In this document: positions 9,237 to 16,252 of the stretch, one piece after another | Layout of the letters: each line of letters begins with the position of its first letter | Numbering within the stretch: position 1 is the first letter of the stretch | Assembly: GCF_002885975.1 (NCBI RefSeq) | Contig: NZ_POSP01000003.1 | Coordinates: 3,100,001-3,164,000, forward strand | DNA: 64,000 bases | Reading direction: 5' to 3' | Source: Paucibacter aquatile | Lineage (GTDB): Bacteria; Pseudomonadota; Gammaproteobacteria; Burkholderiales; Burkholderiaceae_C | Notes under the pieces: model-generated | Told to the model about the DNA's origin: nothing | Seen by the model: only the letters and a program-made list of their open reading frames with translations | Database searches by the model: none | Program-made: the position numbers and the translations under genes

Positions 9237-10280
9237 GTGAGCGAGGCGCAGCCAGCCCTGCGCTGGGCGGTGGTCGGCCCCGGCAATATCGCCGGGCGCT
9301 TCGTTCAGGCCCTGCAGGGCCTGCCCGATCAAGAGCTGAGCCTGATCCTGGGCCGTGACCTGGCCCGGGCGCGGTCCTTTGCCTCGGCCCACCGCGCTGC
9401 GGGCCGGCACGAGCCGCGCCTGCAGCAGGCCGCGGGCGAGGCACAGCTGCGCGCCGCCCTCAGCAGCCCCGACATCGACGCCGTCTACATCGCCACGCCC
9501 CATGCCCAGCATGGCGAGGCGGTGGCCGCGGCTTTGCAGGCCGGCAAGGCCGTGCTCTGTGAAAAGCCGCTGGTGCCGGGTCTTGCCCAGGCCCGGCCCT
9601 TGCTGGCCCTGGCGCAAGCGCGCCAGGCCTTTCTGATGGAAGCGCTCTGGACCCGCTTTCTGCCCGTCTACGCCCAAGTGCAGCAATGGCTGCAGGCCGG
9701 CCTGATCGGGCCGCTGCGAGGCGTCCAGTCCAGCTTTTGTTTCTCCATTCCTTTCGATGCCCAGAGCCGCTGCTTCGACCCGGCCCTGGCCGGCGGCGCG
9801 CTGCTGGACATCGGCATCTACAACCTCAGCATGACGCGCTGGGTCTTGCAGCAGGCGCTGGGCGCATGCCCCGAGCCGCTGCGGATGGAGGCGCAGGCGG
9901 TGCTGGCGCCCACCGGCGTGGACCAGCGCCTGGCCGCCACCCTGCATTTCCCCGGTGGCATCAGCTCGCAGTTCGTCTGTGCCTTCGATGGCATGGCCGA
10001 CAACGGCCTGCGCATCTTTGGCGAGCGCGGTCTGATCGAGCTGCCCCAGCAGTTCTGGGAAGCCACCGAGGCCCGCCTGACCCTGGCCGGCCAGGCGCCA
10101 CAGACCGTGCACCTGCCTTTCCAGATCAACGGTTTTGAAGGCGAAATCCTCGAAGTCAGCCGTTGCCTGCGCGCCGGCCTGACCGAGAGCCCCCAGATGC
10201 CGCTGTCCGAAACCCTGGCCACCCTGGCCTGGATGGACGCCTTGCGCACCCAGGTGGGCGTGCGCTACCCCTTCGACTGA
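9237..10280 (+). CDS. Gfo/Idh/MocA-family NAD(P)-dependent oxidoreductase
   Basis: A 347-residue member of the Gfo/Idh/MocA oxidoreductases, which act on sugars, inositols and related polyols. The N-terminal Rossmann segment WAVVGPGNIAGRF starts near residue 10. IDAVYIATPHAQHGEAVAAAL (near 80-100) and the family signature CEKPL (near 107-111) follow. GGALLDIGIYNL in the middle is typical of the trans-dihydrodiol dehydrogenase-like subgroup. Translation appears to start at GTG 9237, 20 bases after the previous stop. The 3' end overlaps the convergent pyrF end by 16 bases. The substrate cannot be told from sequence. Confidence 0.9.
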   Translation: MSEAQPALRWAVVGPGNIAGRFVQALQGLPDQELSLILGRDLARARSFASAHRAAGRHEPRLQQAAGEAQLRAALSSPDIDAVYIATPHAQHGEAVAAALQAGKAVLCEKPLVPGLAQARPLLALAQARQAFLMEALWTRFLPVYAQVQQWLQAGLIGPLRGVQSSFCFSIPFDAQSRCFDPALAGGALLDIGIYNLSMTRWVLQQALGACPEPLRMEAQAVLAPTGVDQRLAATLHFPGGISSQFVCAFDGMADNGLRIFGERGLIELPQQFWEATEARLTLAGQAPQTVHLPFQINGFEGEILEVSRCLRAGLTESPQMPLSETLATLAWMDALRTQVGVRYPFD

Positions 10281-11029
10281 GGTGGTCCCGATACCTCGGG
10301 TCCTGTCGCGGCAAGCCATCCTCTAGCAAACTCAGCCCGCGCCTGCGCCCAAGCTTCAGCCGGGTCGGTCGCCTGGCTGATGCTGCGGCCCAGGATGATG
10401 TGGCTGGCGCCTGCGGCGGCGGCCTGGGCGGGGCTGACGACGCGGGCCTGGTCGTTGGCGGCGGTGCCGGGCAGCTGGATGCCGGGTGTCACGCGCAGTA
10501 GGTGGGCGGGCAGAACCGGGCGAAGCAAAGGCAGCTCCTGCGCCGAGGCGACGATGCCATGGCAGCCACAGTCGGCCGCCAGAAGCGCCAGGCGCAGCAC
10601 CTGCGCATCCACCGCCGCGGGCAGGCCGATCTCGGGCAAATCGGTGTCGCGCAGACTGGTGATCACGGTCAGGGCCAGGACCTGGAGCTGCGGAAACTCC
10701 TCGGCGGCGGCGACCGCGGCGCGCAGCACGGCGCTGCCGGCCGAAGCGTGCACGGTCACCAGGCTGGCACCCAGGCGCCCGGCGGCGCGCACGCCGGCCG
10801 CCACCGAGTTTGGAATCTCGTGCAGCTTGAGGTCGAGAAACAGGCGGTGGCCTTGCGCCCGGAGTTGTGCCACCCAGGCCGGGCCGACGCTGCACAAGGT
10901 CTGCAAACCGATCTTCAGCGCCCGCGGCCCGCCGCCGAGACGGGCGAGCACACGCTGGGCCTGGGCTTCGGAATCGACGTCAAGGGCGAGGATCAGGGCC
11001 TCGTCGAGCGGCCAGGGCGAGCTGTGCAT
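10265..11029 (-). CDS. pyrF: Orotidine 5'-phosphate decarboxylase
   Basis: PyrF decarboxylates OMP to UMP in pyrimidine synthesis. ALDVDSEAQ at the N-terminus, the active-site block FLDLKLHEIPNS, TVHASAG, and the phosphate-binding RVTPGIQL...GRSIS at the C-terminus identify the E. coli-type enzyme rather than the archaeal-like PyrF common in Burkholderia. ATG 11029 is chosen: it gives a normal 254-residue protein beginning just before the first strand and leaves 46 bases to the divergent sigma-factor gene. One oddity is that the position normally read as Asp in the D-x-K-x-x-D catalytic array (usually HDIP) is Glu here (HEIP). Confidence 0.93.
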   Translation of the reverse strand: MHSSPWPLDEALILALDVDSEAQAQRVLARLGGGPRALKIGLQTLCSVGPAWVAQLRAQGHRLFLDLKLHEIPNSVAAGVRAAGRLGASLVTVHASAGSAVLRAAVAAAEEFPQLQVLALTVITSLRDTDLPEIGLPAAVDAQVLRLALLAADCGCHGIVASAQELPLLRPVLPAHLLRVTPGIQLPGTAANDQARVVSPAQAAAAGASHIILGRSISQATDPAEAWAQARAEFARGWLAATGPEVSGPPQSKG

Positions 11030-11075
11030 GCCGCATTGTGGCCCGGCATCCGGGATGGCATATAGTCGCCGCCCC

Positions 11076-11615
11076 ATGAGCCTTCTCGACATCTACCGCG
11101 CCCGCCGCAAGTTGCTGGAACGTTATGTTCAGCGCCTGCTGGGCAATGCCGATGAGGCGGCCGAGGTGTCGCAGGAGGCGTTCTTGCGCGTCTATGCCGC
11201 CGAGCTGGGCGAGCAGACACCGGTCAGCGAGGCCTTGCTCTACACGGTGGCGCGCAATCTGGCTTTGACGGAGCTGCGCAAGCGCATCGCTCGCGCCACC
11301 GACGCTGTGGGGGAATGGGACGACTTGCGCGTTGAGGACACGGGGCCCAGTGTGGAAGCCCTGATCCAACAACGTCAGCGCGTGGCGGCCGTGGAAGCAG
11401 CCATGGCGCGCATGGCGCCCAAATGCCTGGAAGTGTTTCGCATGCGCAAGGTCGACAATCTCTCGCACGCCGAGATTGCGCGCCGCCTGGACATTTCGCC
11501 CAAGACGGTGGAGCGCCACATCACGCGTGCCTTGCAGCTCTGTCACGAGGCCATGGCCGAACATGATGGCGAGCTTCAGCAGCAGCAGCAGCGCCGGGAG
11601 GGCCAGCGCCGATGA
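11076..11615 (+). CDS. ECF RNA polymerase sigma factor, FecI type
   Basis: A 179-residue extracytoplasmic-function sigma factor. Region 2 is seen in LLERYVQRLLGNADEAAEVSQEAFLRVY. Region 4 is the C-terminal helix-turn-helix, with LSHAEIARRLDISPKTVERH. It is followed by a FecR-like regulator whose ATG overlaps its stop (ATGA) and by a FecA-like receptor with STN domains, so it is a FecI-type factor directing transcription of the receptor operon. A longer in-frame extension upstream (to 10380) runs antisense through pyrF and is not credible. The C-terminus is Gln-rich (QQQQQ). Confidence 0.93.
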   Translation: MSLLDIYRARRKLLERYVQRLLGNADEAAEVSQEAFLRVYAAELGEQTPVSEALLYTVARNLALTELRKRIARATDAVGEWDDLRVEDTGPSVEALIQQRQRVAAVEAAMARMAPKCLEVFRMRKVDNLSHAEIARRLDISPKTVERHITRALQLCHEAMAEHDGELQQQQQRREGQRR

Positions 11616-12655
11616 GCCACAGCCCCGACCTGCCGACACCGGCCGAAGGCCAGGTGCTGCCCTTCGGGCGCCAGGCCGATCCGGCCGAGGAGGCGCGCCG
11701 CTGGGTGGTGCGCATCGACGCCGGCGAGCTCGGCGCGGCGGAGCGCCAGCAGCTCAAGGACTGGCTGGCGCGCGATCCGGCCCATGCCCGCCTGCTCGAT
11801 GAGCACGCGCTGATCTGGGCGGCGGCCGGTCAGGCGCGCTTCCCTGAAGCACCGGCCCAGCCGGCCCCGGCGCGCGCGGCACGGCCCCGCCGCCCCTGGC
11901 TCTGGGCCTCGGCCGTCGGTGGCCTGGCGGGCGCCTGCCTGCTGCTGGTGCTGATGCTGCGTCAGCCCTGGGCCGAGGCGCCGCCCGAGCGCCAGTTCGC
12001 CGCCAATCACGCCACGCCGGTGGGGCAGCAGCAGGTCTTGCTGCTGCCGGATGGCTCGCGCACCGAGCTCAATGCCGCCTCGTCCTTGGGCGTGGTCTAC
12101 GGCGAGTCGCGCCGGCGCGTGGTGCTGGAGCGGGGCGTGGGTCTGTTCGAGGTGGCCAAGGACAAGAGCCGGCCTTTCGAGGTGGTGGCCGGCCACACCG
12201 TGGTGCGGGCCGTGGGCACGCGCTTCCTGGTGCAGCGCCACCGCGACGGCAGCGTCGAGGTGACGGTTTACGAGGGTGTGGTCGAGCTGCGCAAGGCGGC
12301 CAAGGCCGAGGGTGAGCCCGATGCTCAGCCTCTGCGCCTGGGTGCCGGCCAGGTGGCGCTGGACCAGCTGCGCCAGACCCAGCTCTCGCTGGCCTCGCCG
12401 GCCGAGCTGGAGCGCAAGCTGGCCTGGCAGCAGGGCCGCATCGTCTTCGACAACAGCAGCCTGGGCCTGGCGCTGGAAGAGGTCAACCGCTACAGCGCCG
12501 AGCCCATCGAGCTGGCCGACCCGACGCTGCAGGATCTGCGCATCTCGGGCGCCTTTGCCACGCGCGATGTGGCCGTGTTCCTGCGCAGCCTGGAGCAGGG
12601 CTTCGGCCTCAAGGTGAAGCTGCAGGACCAGCGCTGGCGCATCAGTCGAATTTGA
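11612..12655 (+). CDS. FecR-family anti-sigma / transmembrane signal transducer
   Basis: FecR proteins sit in the inner membrane and pass the signal from a loaded outer-membrane receptor to the cognate ECF sigma factor. The N-terminal cytoplasmic domain (residues ~25-65, with EEARRWVVRIDAGEL and LKDWLARDPAHARLLDEH) is the DUF4880 type. One membrane helix follows at ~95-112 (ASAVGGLAGACLLLVLML). The periplasmic FecR domain has LLPDGSRTELNAASSLGVVY, FEVAKDKSRPFEVVAG and AVGTRFLV. The C-terminal ~90 residues form an STN-like module (ISGAFATRDVAVFLRSLEQGFGL). The gene overlaps the sigma gene by 4 bases. Confidence 0.93.
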   Translation: MSHSPDLPTPAEGQVLPFGRQADPAEEARRWVVRIDAGELGAAERQQLKDWLARDPAHARLLDEHALIWAAAGQARFPEAPAQPAPARAARPRRPWLWASAVGGLAGACLLLVLMLRQPWAEAPPERQFAANHATPVGQQQVLLLPDGSRTELNAASSLGVVYGESRRRVVLERGVGLFEVAKDKSRPFEVVAGHTVVRAVGTRFLVQRHRDGSVEVTVYEGVVELRKAAKAEGEPDAQPLRLGAGQVALDQLRQTQLSLASPAELERKLAWQQGRIVFDNSSLGLALEEVNRYSAEPIELADPTLQDLRISGAFATRDVAVFLRSLEQGFGLKVKLQDQRWRISRI

Positions 12656-12763
12656 CATTTGCTAGCGCGGAAAACCGATATCAGGGTTTGTCCTTTGGGG
12701 GTGGGTGATCGTTGGCGCGTCGACACAGCAGTTGTGCGCGACGCCCGAACCACCTTGTCTTTT

Positions 12764-12767
12764 GGAG
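12764..12767 (+). promoter_or_regulatory. Shine-Dalgarno supporting TTG 12776 of the receptor gene
   Basis: GGAG lies 8 bases before TTG 12776. Starting there puts a standard signal peptide at the N-terminus, while the longer frame from 12659 adds a charged leader with no export signal. Confidence 0.55.
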
Positions 12768-12775
12768 CCCTGATC

Positions 12776-15700
12776 TTGCAGCCCCGATTCCGTTCTTTTG
12801 ACCTCCGTCCCCTGGCCCTGTCCGCCGCCCTGGCGCTGCAGCTGCCGGCCCAGGCTCAAGCCCAGCCTGCGGCTGGCGCCGATGCCGCCGCCGCCAAGCC
12901 CCAGGCCATTGAGATTCCCGCCCAGCCGGCCGCGCAGGCCTTGCAGGCCTTCGTCAAGCAGCTGAACTTCCAGCTGCTCTACGCCCCCGAGCTGCTGCGC
13001 GGCCTCAACAGCAAGGCCGTCAGCGGCGTGATGAGCCCGCGTGAGGCGCTGGCCCGCCTGCTGGAAGGCAGCGGCCTGCAGATCATCGACACCGGCCCTA
13101 ACGCCGCCACGCTGCGGGCTGCCGGTGGCCCGGCGCCGGGCCCGCGCGCGTCGGCCGCCTCGGCCGCTGCCGAGCTGGGCCGCGGCGGCGACAGCGCCGA
13201 GACGCCTGAGCCGCGCCGCCCGGCGCCGGTGCTGGCCGAAGCCGCCACCCGCGTGCACAGCTTTGACCTGGCCGCCGGTGATGCGCTGGAGACGGTGCAG
13301 CAGGCGGCGCGCCTGGCCGGGGTCTCGGTCAGCTTCAAGGAGAACGAACTCAGCGGCGTGCGCACCAACCGCATCAGTGGCGAGTTCACCACCTTGCAGG
13401 CCTTTCAGCGCCTACTCGCCGACACCCGCCTGGCCGTGGGCGTGCAAGTGGCCACCGGCGAGTATGTGGTGCGGCGCCTGGAGACCATCGGGCGCGTCGA
13501 GGTCACGGGTTCGCACCTGCGCTCCATCCTCGGCGAGCAGGGCGTCAATCCGGTCACGGTGCTGACGCGCCAGGAGATCGAGCGCTCCGGCGTCACCACC
13601 CTGGCCGAGCTGCGCAATCTGATCCCGCAGCTCTCGGTCGGCGCATCGGCCAGCTTTGACGGCAACAGCTCGCGCGGCGCGCCGGACGGCCGCCTGCTCT
13701 TCGACCTGCGCGGCCTGGGCGCCGGCAACACCCTGATCCTGGTCGATGGCATGCGCCTGCCCAAGACCGGCTCGCGCACCGTGGCCGAGGCCTATGAGGC
13801 GACCGGCATTCCGATGTCGGCCATCGAGCGCGTGGAAGTGCTGCTCGGCGGCGGCAGCGCCATCTACGGCGCCGATGCCGTAGGCGGCGTGGTCAACATC
13901 ATCACCCGCAAGCGCTACTCGGGCACCGAGCTCGAGTACGCGCGTGACAACACCGTCGATCGCGATGCCGCCAATGACCGCCTGGCGCTGAGCCATGCCT
14001 TCCGCAAGGGCAGCTTTTCGGCGCGCGGCATGCTGTCCGTCGAGCAGCAGAACGCGCTGGCCCTGCGCGACCGCGAGTGGCTGGCCTCGGACGACCGCCG
14101 CCCCTGGGGCGGCGCGGACAACACCAGGAACAACGCGCCCATTGGCGGCATGGTCAGCGCGGTCAGCGGCCAGCTGCCGGGCATCGGGGCGTCCACGGCC
14201 TTTATTCCTGCCGGCGCCAATGGCAGCACAGCCACGGTCAAGGACTTCGCCGGCGCCGCTGCAACCGAGCGTTATGACGCGGCCAAGTACCTGAACGCGA
14301 TCAACCCCTACACCCGCAAGGTGGCCAATCTGTATGCCGACTACCAGTTCGCCCCCTGGGCCACGCTGTATGCCAGCTACAACTGGTCGCGCAATGAATC
14401 GGAGGCGCCCGGCGATCCGGTGCGTCTGAACACCCGCATCCCCGCCGGCTATCCGGGCAACCCCTTTGGCGTGCCCATCATGGTGGACAAGTACCTGTGG
14501 GAGCAGGGCACACCGGCGCGCCACTACCGCTATTCGCAGCAATCGACCACCCTGGGTGTGCGCGGCGATCTGCCCGGGGATTGGCGCTATCACTTCAGCC
14601 TGGCTGATGCGCGCAGCAACCCCGAGCTGCCCGAGGGTGTCTACCAGTTCGACGGCGGCAAGCTGACCGCCGCCATCAACAGCGCCAGCAAACCGGTGCT
14701 GCTGCACGACAGCCTGGCCTTGCAGGGCACGGGCAAGGGCCCCAATGCGGCTGGTGTGCTCGAGGCCCTGTATTTCCAAGATGCGCGCCAGGACCAGCCG
14801 CGCACCCGCAGCACGGCGCTGGCGCTGGACGGCCCGATCTGGCAGCTGCCGGCTGGCCCGGTGAATCTGGCCCTGGGGGCCGAGCAGCGTGTCGAATCGG
14901 TCAAGTTCTTCAACAGCTCGACCCTGTCCAGCGGGTCTGAGGCGGCCGAGCCCAAGCAGGACCGCAAGGTCGATGCGCAGTACCTGGAAGTGGCGATCCC
15001 GCTGCTGTCCACCAAGTCCGATCTGCGCCTGCCTTTTGCCCACACCTTGACCGTCACCGGTGCGGTGCGGCGCGACCACTACAACGACTTCGGTGCCGCC
15101 ACCAAGCCGCAGTACGGCCTGCTTTTCAAGCCCACGGCCTGGCTGGCCCTGCGCGCCTCGCACAACGAGGCCTTTCGGGTGCCCTATCTGATCGACATCA
15201 CGCGGCCGCGCTTTGTCAGCAACCAGAGCGTGCCGGCCACCGGCAGCAGCGCCCTGATCGACACCTACCGCAAGAACGAGGCCTTTGTCGGCGTGCTGCC
15301 CACCACCGTGGGCGGCAACCCCAATCTCAAGCCCGAGACCTCCACCCACCGCAATATCGGCCTGGTGTTCGAGGCCCCTTGGGAGGCGGCCAAGGGCTTC
15401 TCGCTGTCGGTCGACCGCTGGCAGTCGGAGATCCTCGATCGCGTCGGCAGCCTGACCCGCCAGGAGCGCCTGCTCTACTTCCCCGAGACCTACACGCGCG
15501 CGCCGCTGAGCGCTGCGGATGCCGCCGCCGGCTACACCGTGGGCCGCATCAACGGGGTGGACAACAGCTCCATGAACATCGCCAAGTTCCGCAGCTCGGG
15601 CTACGACTACGCGCTGCGCTTCCAGCGCAACACCAGCTGGGGCGAGTTCATCCTGAGCAGCAAGATCACCAAGACCGATCGCCTGGAAAGCATGGCCACA

Positions 15701-16081
15701 CCGGCCGCCACGCCCAGCCCCTACGTTTCGGCCCGGCTGCGCCCGACCCGCTCGGTCAGCAGCCTGAGCTGGAGCTACCGTGGCCTGGGCGCCAGCGTGA
15801 CCATGATCCGCCAGGCTGGCTTCCCGGTCAGCCTGTTCCCGCCCGTGGTCGACTACCCCAAGACACAGCAGTTCAACACCAATGTCTGGTACGACTTCGG
15901 CACCGGCGGGCTGCACGACCGCGAGGGCTGGCTCGGCCATTGGCTGCACAACACGCGGCTTTCCTTCGGCCTGATCAATGCGCTGGACACCGCCCCGCCG
16001 CTGAGCCCCACGGGCAATGTCAACGGCAGCGTCGACCCGCGCATGCTGCGCTACACCTTCACCCTGCGCAAACGCTTCTAA
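12776..16081 (+). CDS. FecA-like TonB-dependent transducer with two STN domains
   Basis: An outer-membrane TonB-dependent receptor of about 1101 residues. A signal peptide (FDLRPLALSAALALQLPAQAQA) is followed by a first STN domain (~44-116: AIEIPAQPAAQALQAFVKQ ... LLEGSGLQI). After an Ala/Pro-rich linker comes a second STN-like domain (~161-234: FDLAAGDALETVQQAARLAG ... ISGEFTTLQAFQRLL). The plug begins near 240 (RVEVTGSHLRS) and includes LILVDGMRLP and YGADAVGGVVNIITRK. The beta-barrel runs to the C-terminal aromatic residue of LRKRF. STN domains contact FecR, so the sigma/FecR pair immediately upstream is its signalling partner. Most transducers have one STN domain; two is unusual. The ligand is unknown. 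Confidence 0.92.
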   Translation: MQPRFRSFDLRPLALSAALALQLPAQAQAQPAAGADAAAAKPQAIEIPAQPAAQALQAFVKQLNFQLLYAPELLRGLNSKAVSGVMSPREALARLLEGSGLQIIDTGPNAATLRAAGGPAPGPRASAASAAAELGRGGDSAETPEPRRPAPVLAEAATRVHSFDLAAGDALETVQQAARLAGVSVSFKENELSGVRTNRISGEFTTLQAFQRLLADTRLAVGVQVATGEYVVRRLETIGRVEVTGSHLRSILGEQGVNPVTVLTRQEIERSGVTTLAELRNLIPQLSVGASASFDGNSSRGAPDGRLLFDLRGLGAGNTLILVDGMRLPKTGSRTVAEAYEATGIPMSAIERVEVLLGGGSAIYGADAVGGVVNIITRKRYSGTELEYARDNTVDRDAANDRLALSHAFRKGSFSARGMLSVEQQNALALRDREWLASDDRRPWGGADNTRNNAPIGGMVSAVSGQLPGIGASTAFIPAGANGSTATVKDFAGAAATERYDAAKYLNAINPYTRKVANLYADYQFAPWATLYASYNWSRNESEAPGDPVRLNTRIPAGYPGNPFGVPIMVDKYLWEQGTPARHYRYSQQSTTLGVRGDLPGDWRYHFSLADARSNPELPEGVYQFDGGKLTAAINSASKPVLLHDSLALQGTGKGPNAAGVLEALYFQDARQDQPRTRSTALALDGPIWQLPAGPVNLALGAEQRVESVKFFNSSTLSSGSEAAEPKQDRKVDAQYLEVAIPLLSTKSDLRLPFAHTLTVTGAVRRDHYNDFGAATKPQYGLLFKPTAWLALRASHNEAFRVPYLIDITRPRFVSNQSVPATGSSALIDTYRKNEAFVGVLPTTVGGNPNLKPETSTHRNIGLVFEAPWEAAKGFSLSVDRWQSEILDRVGSLTRQERLLYFPETYTRAPLSAADAAAGYTVGRINGVDNSSMNIAKFRSSGYDYALRFQRNTSWGEFILSSKITKTDRLESMATPAATPSPYVSARLRPTRSVSSLSWSYRGLGASVTMIRQAGFPVSLFPPVVDYPKTQQFNTNVWYDFGTGGLHDREGWLGHWLHNTRLSFGLINALDTAPPLSPTGNVNGSVDPRMLRYTFTLRKRF

Positions 16082-16252
16082 CGCGGAGCCCTCGGGCTGC
16101 TGCCGTGCGCCGGCGCGGCCCGCAGACCACCCCGCTCCAAGCCCAAGCCCCCAGCCCCAACCCCGAGGTGGCCGCCCAGAACAGGCCGGCGCCTTGCGGG
16201 CGAGACCGGGCGCACCCTTTGATTTCTCTCCCCACCCCTGCCTGCCCCAACC

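Noticed and set aside
10380..11075. In-frame upstream extension of the FecI-type sigma factor
   Set aside because: It is antisense to pyrF, and the sigma-2 region begins right after ATG 11076.
12659..12775. In-frame 39-codon extension of the FecA-like receptor from TTG 12659
   Set aside because: It would bury the signal peptide behind a charged leader; TTG 12776 has a GGAG site and gives a normal export signal.
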